A stretch of 12,848 nucleotides of DNA from Alphaproteobacteria bacterium. GTDB taxonomy: Bacteria > Pseudomonadota > Alphaproteobacteria > Rhizobiales > Xanthobacteraceae. Shown piece by piece: positions 6,945-12,805 of this stretch. Position 1 is the first letter of the stretch; each line of letters begins with the position of its first letter. Below the pieces are notes generated by a model, which searched no databases, was not told where the DNA came from, and worked only from the letters and a program-made list of their open reading frames with translations. The stretch lies in the NCBI GenBank assembly GCA_005884745.1, contig VAZU01000160.1:1-12848 (forward strand). The letters run 5' to 3'. The position numbers and the translations under genes were made by a program.

Positions 6945-8289
6945 GTGCTCGATCGCCGCAGCTTCCTCGCGCTTGCCGGCAGCACCTTGCTCGCGCGCAC
7001 GTCCGCGCGAGCCGACGCCGCGGTTCCGGCGAGCGTCACCATCGCCTATGAGGATCCCGGCCGCGCCATAGCGGCGGATTTCATCGGGCTGAGCTACGAA
7101 TCCGCCCTCGTCGCCGCGCCGGATTATTTCACGCCGGACAATTATTCGCTGCTCGGTCTCATCCGCGCGCTCGGCGCGCGGGGAATCATCCGCATCGGCG
7201 GCAACACCAGCGAGCGCACGGCGTGGGAAACCGGCGCGGCGAGTCAAACCGGCCGGTACGTCATCACGCCGGCCGCCGTCGATCGGCTCGCGGCGTTCAT
7301 GAGCGCATTGGATTGGCGGCTCATCCACGGCCTCAACCTCGCCGACAACACGCCGGAGCGCGCTGCCAACGAAGCCGCCTATGTGGCGCGCGCGCTCGGG
7401 TCGAAGCTCATCGCGTTCCAGATCGGCAACGAGCCGGACGGTTTCGGGCGCTGGTCGGCCGTGCGGCCCGCGAGCTACGACGTCCAAGCCTTCGTTGCGG
7501 AATGGCGAAAATTCCACGCGGCGATCCATGCGCGCGTGCCGGATGCGCGCTTCGCCGGGCCGGACGTCGCCGCCGAGACCGACTGGATAAAGGCGTTCGC
7601 CGACGCGGAGCCTGAAAACCTCGTGCTGCTGACGCGGCACTATTATGCAGCCGGGCCGGCGACCGATCAGGGCGTGACGCTGCCGAAGCTGCTGGGCTCC
7701 GCCGCGCAGATCGAGCCCGTGCTGCGCAAGCTCGAAGGTTTTGGCCGCACCTATCGCCTGCCCTATCGGATCGCGGAGACGAACTCGGTCTACGCCGGCG
7801 GCCGGCCGGGTGTCAGCGACACGCTGGGCGCGGCGCTGTGGGGCGCCGAGCTGATGTTCCAGGTCGCGGCGGCCGGCGGCGCCGGCGTCAATTTCCATGG
7901 CGGCCCCGACAAGGTCTACACGCCGATCGCGGGAAGCGCCGCGCCGCATCATGCGCAGCCGCTCCACTACGGCATGCTGCTGTTCGCGCAGGCCGCGCGC
8001 GGGGCGCTGGTCCCGGCGCGGCTGAAGGCCGATCTCAACCTCGCGAGCTTCGCAGCACGCGCGGACGACGGCTCGCTGCGCGTTTGGGCGGCGCTTCGCG
8101 GCGGCTTCCGCAATGCGGCTCGCCGCGCCGAGCCTGGAGGCCGCGACCGGACTGACGTTCGGCGGCGCGAGCATCGATGCATCCGGCCGCTGGGCACCTG
8201 CGGCCCCCGAAATGCTACAGTTCGCGAGCGGGCACGTTCTCGTCGATGTACCCGGAGCGAGCGCGGCTCTCGTGCGGCTGCGACACTGA
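6945..8289 (+). pseudogene. GH79-like exported glycosidase with a frameshift before its C-terminal domain
   Basis: A GTG start with GAGG just upstream opens an exported protein. DRRSFLALAG followed by a hydrophobic run looks like a Tat or Sec signal (residues 1-24). The catalytic (beta/alpha)8 domain resembles glycoside hydrolase family 79 (beta-glucuronidase/heparanase type). The probable acid/base is E163 in FQIGNEPDGFG and the nucleophile E278 in AETNS; their 115-residue spacing matches family enzymes. After DDGSLRV (about 8083) the original frame becomes arginine-rich nonsense running to 8324. The +1 frame instead reads GRRFAAASAMRLAAPSL and a normal-looking beta-domain ending in ASAALVRLRH with a stop at 8287-8289. 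A deletion not divisible by three near 8080-8090 is the simplest cause, because the segment between the two parts also looks short. A sequencing error cannot be excluded. Confidence 0.8.
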
Positions 8290-8352
8290 TAAGAAATTTC
8301 GTTCCCCGCTCGCGCCGGCCGTAACGATATCTAGCGATTGCCGGAGGAAACC

Positions 8353-9741
8353 ATGGCCACGCTCCACGATCTGAGCGCTGCGGAGCTCTCGACCGCCTAC
8401 CGCACCCGCCAAGTGTCGCCGGTCGAGGTGACCCGGGCCGCGCTCACCCGCATGGAGGCGTGGGAGCCGAAGATCCACGCGATGTACGTCATCGATGCGG
8501 TCGGCGCGCTGGCGCAGGCGACGAGCTCGGAGCGGCGCTGGCGCGCGGGCGAACCGCTCAGTCCGCTCGACGGCGTGCCCATCACCATCAAGGACAATAT
8601 CGCGACGAAGGGGGTGCCGACGCCGCTCGGCACCGCGGCGGGCGATATGACGCCGGCTGCAGCCGACGCGCCGCCTTCCGCGCGCGTCCGGGAAGCCGGA
8701 TGCGTGCTGCTCGGCAAGACCACCATGCCGGACTACGGCATGCTCGCATCCGGCGTGTCGAGCCTCCACGGCGTCACCCGCAATCCCTGGAATCTTGCGC
8801 GCAACACGGCCGGCTCGAGCTCGGGCGCGGGCGCCGGCATCGTCGCCGGCTATGGCCCGCTGGCGCTCGGAACCGACATCGGCGGCTCGGTGCGCCTGCC
8901 CGCGGCCTATAACGGCATCTTTGCGCTGAAACCGAGCCTCGGCCGGGTGCCGATCTACCCGCCGTATCTCGGCCGGGTGACCGGTCCGATGACGCGCAAT
9001 GTGCGCGATGCCGCGCTCCTGCTGCGCGAGCTCGCGAAGCCGGATGCGCGGGATTACATGTCGCTGCCTTACGAGCCGCGCGACTGGGCGGGCCTGCCGT
9101 CGCCCGACGTGAAGGGCAGGAAGCTCGGCCTGGTGCTCGACATCGGTGCGGGCCTCAAGGTGCAGCCGGCCGTGAGCGCCGCCGTGCAGAAAGCCGCCGC
9201 GGCCTTCGAGGCTGCCGGTGCGACGGTCGAACCGGTCGCTCCCTTCATCACCCAGGAGATTCACGAAGGCCTCGACCGCTTCTTCCAGGTGCGACTGCTG
9301 GCGGACGTGCAGTTGCTCAGCCACGAGCGGCAAGCCAAGGTTTTGCCGTTCATCAGCGCCTGGTGCCGGCGCGCCGAGAGACTCACCGCGATCGATGTCA
9401 TCCGCGCGCTTGGACAAGTCATGCTGCTGCGCGAGAAGGCGGTCGCCGCGATTCAGGGCTACGACTTCCTGCTCAGCCCGACCTCGCCGATCACGGCGTA
9501 TGGTGCCGAGGAGCCGGCGCCGGGCTCCGACCCCGAACACGCGCTGGAGCACGTAGCGTTTACCGCGCCGTTCAACATGTCGGAGCAGCCAGCCGTCTCG
9601 ATCTGCGCCGGCTATGACCCGGAAGGCCTGCCGATCGGGCTGCAGATCGTCGGGCATCGGTTCGATGATCTCGGGGTGCTCGGCATGGCTCGGGCCTATG
9701 AGGAGCTGCGGCCGCCGCCGCGGCCTTGGCCGGAGCCTTGA
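8353..9741 (+). CDS. Amidase-signature family hydrolase
   Basis: This 462-residue protein is an amidase-signature serine hydrolase that would cleave a carboxamide to the acid plus ammonia or amine. The Ser-cisSer-Lys triad can be placed: K80 in PITIKDN, cis-Ser S155 in the TAGSSSGAG loop, and nucleophile S179 in GTDIGGSVRLPA. The spacings of 75 and 24 residues are those of GatA-type and malonamidase-type enzymes. The Gly-rich signature spans about 150-195. Length is normal and nothing is missing. There is no signal peptide, so it is cytoplasmic. The ATG at 8353 has GGAGGA at 8343-8348, making it preferable to the in-frame TTG at 8338. It starts 63 nt after the GH79-like frame ends, so it may share transcription. 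GatA is unlikely because no gatC or gatB is nearby. Substrate is unknown. Confidence 0.92.
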   Translation: MATLHDLSAAELSTAYRTRQVSPVEVTRAALTRMEAWEPKIHAMYVIDAVGALAQATSSERRWRAGEPLSPLDGVPITIKDNIATKGVPTPLGTAAGDMTPAAADAPPSARVREAGCVLLGKTTMPDYGMLASGVSSLHGVTRNPWNLARNTAGSSSGAGAGIVAGYGPLALGTDIGGSVRLPAAYNGIFALKPSLGRVPIYPPYLGRVTGPMTRNVRDAALLLRELAKPDARDYMSLPYEPRDWAGLPSPDVKGRKLGLVLDIGAGLKVQPAVSAAVQKAAAAFEAAGATVEPVAPFITQEIHEGLDRFFQVRLLADVQLLSHERQAKVLPFISAWCRRAERLTAIDVIRALGQVMLLREKAVAAIQGYDFLLSPTSPITAYGAEEPAPGSDPEHALEHVAFTAPFNMSEQPAVSICAGYDPEGLPIGLQIVGHRFDDLGVLGMARAYEELRPPPRPWPEP

Positions 9742-9784
9742 TTGCTCGCCTGCTCTGAGAAGCCGCCGTGCGCTCTGTCGCAAG

Positions 9785-9801
9785 CCGGAGGCGGCCTCCG
9801 G
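9785..9801. terminator. Short hairpin between converging genes
   Basis: CCGGAGG (9785-9791) and CCTCCGG (9795-9801) form a perfect 7-bp stem with a CGG loop, between the end of the amidase gene (9741) and the end of the minus-strand microprotein gene (9828). Its place suggests a two-way terminator, but no T-run follows on either strand. Confidence 0.35.
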
Positions 9802-9827
9802 TCGTCCGGGCTCTCGTGTATCGGGGA

Positions 9828-9938
9828 TCAGATGGCGAGCGCGACCAGCCCGAGCAGCACGACGGCCACGACCAGCATCAGCCATTCCAGAGGATCGAAG
9901 CCGAGCAGTCGATGCTCGCGTGAGATGTGCGCCGACAT
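9828..9938 (-). CDS. 36-residue single-helix membrane peptide, function unknown
   Basis: The predicted peptide is MSAHISREHRLLGFDPLEW followed by a continuous hydrophobic helix to the C-terminus (about residues 20-36, ending LVALAI). I chose the ATG at 9938 because GGAGG lies 6 nt before it on the minus strand. The longer in-frame start at 10019 would add 27 polar residues without a good ribosome-binding site. The architecture, a polar amphipathic head and one C-terminal helix, is that of small tail-anchored membrane peptides that often associate with larger membrane complexes; that role is inference. Similar FDPLEW-type short proteins seem familiar from Bradyrhizobium annotations, but I could not check. 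It is divergently oriented to the XRE-type gene across 162 nt. Confidence 0.55.
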   Translation of the reverse strand: MSAHISREHRLLGFDPLEWLMLVVAVVLLGLVALAI

Positions 9939-10056
9939 GATGCGCCTCCGCGAAATCTCCCCGTCATCGCGATCCTGGCCGCGCGGAACGACGACAATAT
10001 GGCCGCCGCGCGCCGTCATTGTGGCGGCACGAGGCCGAGCGGACGCAGGCGGTCGA

Positions 10057-10099
10057 GCCGGCTATGGCGATCGCGGCGCAGGATGGCTATGTAGCCGGC
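10057..10099. promoter_or_regulatory. Inverted repeat abutting the XRE-type start codon
   Basis: GCCGGCTA (10057-10064) and TAGCCGGC (10092-10099) are perfect 8-bp arms separated by 27 nt. The right arm ends 1 nt before the ATG at 10101 and takes the place where a Shine-Dalgarno site would be; none is visible. It could be an operator for autoregulation or an RNA stem masking the start. Confidence 0.45.
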
Positions 10100-10100
10100 C

Positions 10101-10364
10101 ATGACCCCCGCCCAATGCCGTGCCGCCCGCGGACTTCTCAATTGGAGCGAAGATCGTCTCGCATCCGCCGCCGGCATCAAAGTTTTCGTCGTACGCGACT
10201 TCGAGGGTGAGAAATCCGTGCCGCGCACGACTGCTCCGGTGTTGCAGCGCGCGTTCGAAGCCGCTGGAATCGAATTTTCCGATCACGGCGCGCCGGGCGT
10301 CCGGCAACTACCCGCGCCGGCCGTGCTGCGCGTCGACGAGCTCAACGCCTCGAACGACGACTGA
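10101..10364 (+). CDS. Small XRE-type helix-turn-helix regulator
   Basis: This 87-residue protein is almost entirely a Cro/C1-type DNA-binding domain. It opens MTPAQCRAARGLLNWSEDRLASAAGI, covering helix 1, helix 2 and the turn, continues through a recognition helix (about 28-38, VFVVRDFEGEKS), and ends in a helix with FEAAGIEF, a typical end for short alphaproteobacterial XRE proteins. The last 25 residues are polar and probably disordered. The ATG at 10101 has no obvious Shine-Dalgarno; instead an inverted repeat directly abuts it. It is divergent from the 36-residue membrane peptide gene. There is no toxin partner, integrase or phage gene adjacent, so a stand-alone regulator is more likely than an antitoxin. 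Targets are unknown; self-regulation is plausible. Confidence 0.8.
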   Translation: MTPAQCRAARGLLNWSEDRLASAAGIKVFVVRDFEGEKSVPRTTAPVLQRAFEAAGIEFSDHGAPGVRQLPAPAVLRVDELNASNDD

Positions 10365-10384
10365 CGCCATAGCAACCGTAACCC

Positions 10385-10456
10385 GATGGAGCGAAGCGTA
10401 ATCCGGGGCTGCCTTCCCCGGATCATGCGGCGCTTCGCACCGCTCCATCCGGGCTA
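10385..10456. repeat. Intergenic palindromic repeat between XRE and CHRD genes
   Basis: An inner perfect stem ATCCGGGG (10401-10408) / CCCCGGAT (10416-10423) with a 7-nt loop is flanked by outer arms GATGGAGCGAAGCG (10385-10398) and CGCTTCGC...GCTCCATC (10431-10449). The right outer arm carries a 5-nt insertion. GGGCTAC follows the right arm. GATGGAGCGAAGCG-type palindromes are, from memory, abundant in Bradyrhizobium-like genomes. It may also act as a terminator for the XRE-type gene. Confidence 0.65.
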
Positions 10457-10573
10457 CAAAGATGGCTCAAGCGAAGCGCCGCCGGCCGCGACACCGCCCT
10501 GCGCACGCAATAGAATGCGCATTGCGGTGTTAGAGCTACGGGCAGCTTGCCCGAGCCATTGGGAGGATCCGAA

Positions 10574-11014
10574 ATGCACACGATGTTCCGTACGGCGTTC
10601 GCCGGCCTTGGGCTTTCTGCGGCCATGGTCTTGGGACCGGCGGCGCTCGCCGAAACCGTTGCGTTCAAGGCCGAACTGAAGGCCTCCAACGAAGTGCCGG
10701 CGGTCGAGAGCAAGGGCAGCGGCACCTTGAGTGCCACCTACGATACGGCAAGCAAGTCGCTGAATTACACCGCGAATTATTCCGGACTGACCGGCGACGC
10801 GACTGCGGCGCATTTTCATGGTCCGGCGGTCGCCGGACAGAACGCCGGAGTGGTCGTTCCGGTGACCGGCAGCGCCGCCAGCCCGATCAAGGGCTCGGCT
10901 ACCTTGACCGACGCACAGGCAGCCGACCTGACGGCGGGCCGTTGGTATTTCAACATTCACACCGCCGCAAACAAGGGCGGCGAAATTCGCGGCCAGGTCG
11001 TCAAAGGGCAGTAA
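10574..11014 (+). CDS. Exported CHRD-domain protein
   Basis: This 146-residue protein has a Sec signal peptide (about residues 1-26, cleavage after ALA before ETVAF), then a single CHRD domain filling the rest. CHRD was named from chordin; in bacteria these are small secreted beta-rich proteins of unknown biochemical role. Family marks are the N-terminal ASNEVPAV, the HFHGPA motif (H80, H82), and a C-terminal block with YFNIHT (H129) and GGEIRGQV. The conserved histidines could bind metal, which is inference. The ATG at 10574 is preceded by GGGAGGA at the right spacing, so an in-frame ATG at 10547 is not favoured. The gene is flanked by repeats on both sides and appears to be transcribed alone. 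A long heptamer hairpin begins directly after its stop. Confidence 0.9.
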   Translation: MHTMFRTAFAGLGLSAAMVLGPAALAETVAFKAELKASNEVPAVESKGSGTLSATYDTASKSLNYTANYSGLTGDATAAHFHGPAVAGQNAGVVVPVTGSAASPIKGSATLTDAQAADLTAGRWYFNIHTAANKGGEIRGQVVKGQ

Positions 11015-11016
11015 GT

Positions 11017-11106
11017 GACAGGTCGTCAGAAGTCAGAGGTCAGAAGTCAGAAAACGGTCAGCGGATTTGGGTAAGCATCCCTGACCACTGACGACTGACC
11101 TCTGTC
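11017..11106. repeat. Facing heptamer tandem arrays forming a long imperfect hairpin
   Basis: Four tandem heptamers of the form GTCAGAA or GTCAGAG run from 11025 to 11052. On the other side, heptamers CTGACCA, CTGACGA, CTGACCT and CTGTCCC run from 11081 to 11108. The two arrays are complementary, and outer arms GACAG (11017-11021) and CTGTC (11102-11106) close the structure. The loop region 11053-11080 contains another GGTCAG. It begins 3 nt after the CHRD gene stop and could act as a 3' stabilising or termination structure. Confidence 0.7.
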
Positions 11107-11112
11107 CCCTGC

Positions 11113-11127
11113 ACCGCCGGCGGTTTT
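11113..11127 (+). terminator. Weak terminator-like ACCGCCGGCGGT-TTT
   Basis: A GC-only palindrome, ACCGCCGGCGGT, is followed by TTT and a T-rich stretch (TTTTCTTGTG). It can form only a short stem with a 4-nt loop, but it lies immediately after the heptamer hairpin and could finish transcription of the CHRD gene. The stretch from here to about 11310 shows no gene I can support. Confidence 0.3.
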
Positions 11128-11324
11128 CTTGTGTGCTGCAACAATCGAGCCCAAATTTCCGTTTGGATTCCGTAAAGCGGATTTGTGCAGCGCCGCACGA
11201 ATGGATTCGATTGCGCAGTCGCGGAAAAGATTTTCGTAACGAACATCACCCCACGTCATGGCAATGCCACAAAAGCCGGGTACGATGCGCGTTAGACGGG
11301 GGAGGTACTAGGGAGGTTTCGCCC

Positions 11325-11513
11325 ATGCGGCTCAGTACGGCTACGCCGACACAGGCCCGGCCCCGTTACTTCACTCCCTGCGCACAATGCGGCGATGCTC
11401 TGCTGGCTCCGGAATGGTCGGAGCATGTCAATGAGCGTTGCGTCCGCCATTTATGGACCTGCGAGACCTGCGGGTACCAATTCGAGACCACGGTCTATCT
11501 CGGGTCGAAATAG
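11325..11513 (+). CDS. 62-residue zinc-ribbon-like microprotein, function unknown
   Basis: This short protein carries two CxxC knuckles, CAQC (19-22) and CETC (46-49), plus C39, H34 and H42 between them, a pattern expected of a zinc ribbon or rubredoxin-like metal site. The first 14 residues are polar and basic, and no signal peptide or membrane helix is present. The second knuckle sits in WTCETCGYQFETTVYL, a beta-hairpin typical of zinc ribbons. The ATG at 11325 is backed by GGGAGG at 11311-11316, one of the better ribosome-binding sites in the window, preceded by a second purine-rich GGGGGAGG. A strong hairpin follows the stop by about 40 nt. Function is unknown; nucleic-acid or protein binding are usual roles of such folds, but this is inference. 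Confidence 0.75.
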   Translation: MRLSTATPTQARPRYFTPCAQCGDALLAPEWSEHVNERCVRHLWTCETCGYQFETTVYLGSK

Positions 11514-11552
11514 CACGCCCTTAAGACACGAACGTTTCGGGTGGGGTCCATG

Positions 11553-11584
11553 CGGCCCCATCGGCGCTTGCGCCGGGGCCGTTT
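11553..11584 (+). terminator. Rho-independent-like terminator after the zinc-ribbon gene
   Basis: An inner stem CGGCGC (11562-11567) / GCGCCG (11570-11575) continues into an outer stem CGGCCC (11553-11558) / GGGCCG (11576-11581), interrupted by a 3-nt bulge on the left. TTT follows at once. The 12-bp GC stem 40 nt after the stop fits termination of the zinc-ribbon transcript. Confidence 0.6.
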
Positions 11585-11656
11585 CCGTTGATACAGGGCT
11601 TTGCACCGGCACGCTTGCCCGACGGCGGCTTGCGGGATTCAATAGGCCTTGCCGTT

Positions 11657-11710
11657 GGGGTACGGGGTACGGGGTACGGGGTACGGGGTACGGGGGACGG
11701 GGGCGGGGGC
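11657..11710. repeat. TACGGGG heptamer tandem array touching a start codon
   Basis: Five tandem TACGGGG units occupy 11661-11695, preceded by GGGG. They degenerate into GACGGGGGCGGGGGC, which ends directly at the ATG at 11711. The period of 7 is not a multiple of three, so the tract is non-coding. It supplies the only purine-rich sequence before that ATG. Confidence 0.85.
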
Positions 11711-12037
11711 ATGAAGCGCGCTCTGGCGACCGGATTATTGCTGGCATTCGCCGCAGCATCGCTAGCCGGCGCCGGCGAGCGCTGGAACCTGCAGCAGCCG
11801 CTCGTGCCGGAATCGAAGCTGCATTGCCGCACGCCGAAGTGCCTGAGCCTCTCGACCACGGTGCGCGTCTCCGACGCATGCTGGCGGACCTGCCAAGCGC
11901 ACTGCGGCGGCGTGTTCATTGCGTGCGTCAACGACAATTGGCTGAACGACTGCAGGGACGCGACCGATCGCTGCGATCTTTCCTGCTTGAAACGCTGCCG
12001 CGCCTACGGCGGTCCCCTGCTCGATTGGACCGATTGA
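11711..12037 (+). CDS. Secreted ten-cysteine protein with two CX3CX3C motifs, unknown family
   Basis: I do not recognise this 108-residue protein. It starts with a clear Sec signal peptide (MKRALATGLLLAFAAASLAGAG, cut at about residue 22). The mature part has ten cysteines: C39, C44, C57, C61, C65, C72, C81, C88, C92 and C96. Two CX3CX3C motifs (57-61-65 and 88-92-96) put cysteines on one face of two helices, reminiscent of twin-CX3C disulfide-stapled helical hairpins such as small Tim proteins. That is a structural analogy, not a family call. An even cysteine count and export suggest a fully disulfide-bonded periplasmic or secreted protein. The ATG lies at the end of a G-rich heptamer array with no ordinary Shine-Dalgarno. 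The next gene starts 65 nt downstream on the same strand and also encodes an exported cysteine-containing protein. Confidence 0.75.
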   Translation: MKRALATGLLLAFAAASLAGAGERWNLQQPLVPESKLHCRTPKCLSLSTTVRVSDACWRTCQAHCGGVFIACVNDNWLNDCRDATDRCDLSCLKRCRAYGGPLLDWTD

Positions 12038-12102
12038 GACTTCCGCTGCGGAGCGCAGGGTACCCCTGGTTGCGGCGCAAGCCGACGCTTATTTGTGGGT
12101 CG

Positions 12103-12705
12103 ATGCGAGCTCGCCTCCAGGCTCATGCGAAGGTCCTCGTCGGCGCCGCCGCCTTCCTGGCGGCTTTGGTCGTTTCGCCGCGATCGGGCCATGCGCTGGT
12201 ATGCAGCGTGCTCGACGGGCGTCCGTGCATCTATCGTCCCTTCCATCAGGTCTGCGGCGTGTTCCGCCATCGTCCCTGCACGCCGGAACTCGAATATCCC
12301 TTCAGCGAGCAGCTGCAGTTGACCATCGAGAGCCGGGATCGCGAGTCCGATGCAGCTCCCGGCCCGGACGAGGCCGATGGCGAGGCTGCGGAAGGGCTCG
12401 GCACCATCCGGGCCGTGTTCGCCGCGTTGCGCAGCTGCTGGGTACCGCCGGGCAAGGAGGACTCCCGGCCAGGCACCCAGCTCTCGGTGCGCCTGAGCTT
12501 CAAACGCAACGGCGAAATCTTCGGCAAACCTCGCGTCACCTATGTGACGCCGGGACTTCCCGAGCAGACGCGGCAGGCCTATTGGGACGCGGTCGAGGCC
12601 GCGGTCGAGCGCTGCACGCCGCTGGCTTTCAGCAGCGGGCTGGGCGGCGCGCTCGCCGGCCGCCCGTTCGCGATCCGCTTCGTGGACAAGCGTTCGGCGT
12701 CGTAA
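12103..12705 (+). CDS. Exported protein with a TonB/TolA C-terminal-like domain
   Basis: This 200-residue protein has an N-terminal signal sequence (basic RARLQAHAK, hydrophobic to about residue 24, likely cleavage after GHA at 31). Then comes a short four-cysteine segment (C34, C42, C51, C59) with repeated basic-aromatic turns, an acidic linker (about 78-95), and a C-terminal alpha/beta domain (about 99-198). The last resembles TolA/TonB C-terminal domains: SCWVPPG, LSVRLSFKRNGEI, a proline-rich strand, then a helix ending in ERCTPL, with C112 and C171 placed to form a disulfide. Unlike true TonB or TolA it lacks a long periplasmic spacer and appears cleaved rather than anchored, so it is probably not an energy transducer. 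No good Shine-Dalgarno precedes the ATG; an in-frame TTG at 12070 is an alternative start. It may be co-transcribed with the ten-cysteine gene. Confidence 0.8.
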   Translation: MRARLQAHAKVLVGAAAFLAALVVSPRSGHALVCSVLDGRPCIYRPFHQVCGVFRHRPCTPELEYPFSEQLQLTIESRDRESDAAPGPDEADGEAAEGLGTIRAVFAALRSCWVPPGKEDSRPGTQLSVRLSFKRNGEIFGKPRVTYVTPGLPEQTRQAYWDAVEAAVERCTPLAFSSGLGGALAGRPFAIRFVDKRSAS

Positions 12706-12720
12706 GCGCGCACACGCAGA

Positions 12721-12805
12721 ATCGTAGGGTAGGCAAAGCGAAGCGTGCCCACCATTCATGAGGTGGGCACGGCGCGCATTCGCGTGCCTTTGCCCACCCT
12801 ACGAT
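12721..12805. repeat. Cloverleaf-like intergenic palindromic repeat
   Basis: Outer arms ATCGTAGGGTAGGCAAA (12721-12737) and TTTGCCCACCCTACGAT (12789-12805) pair with one G-T type mismatch position. They enclose a 10-bp stem CGTGCCCACC (12744-12753) / GGTGGGCACG (12762-12771) and a small CGCG-CATT-CGCG stem (12773-12784), giving a three-way junction. From memory, GTAGGGTGGGCAAAG repeats are common in Bradyrhizobium-like genomes. It begins 15 nt after the preceding stop and could terminate that transcript. Bases 12806-12848 after it show nothing I can assign. Confidence 0.75.

Noticed and set aside
8353..9741. GatA subunit of glutamyl-tRNA amidotransferase
   Set aside because: The catalytic spacing fits, but no gatC or gatB accompanies it, and a stand-alone amidase is more likely.
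8215..9885. 556-codon minus-strand open frame
   Set aside because: It is antisense to the amidase gene, whose catalytic motifs are intact, and shows no domain of its own.
10101..10364. XRE-type protein as an antitoxin
   Set aside because: No RelE/HigB/HipA-like or other toxin gene is adjacent on either side. The neighbouring membrane peptide is divergent and has no shown toxicity.
11025..11108. CRISPR-like array from short repeats
   Set aside because: Units are 7 nt and directly tandem with no spacers, and no cas genes are present.
11657..11710. TACGGGG tract as part of a coding sequence
   Set aside because: Period 7 shifts frame at each unit, and the reading frames through it give low-complexity Gly/Tyr/Arg residues.
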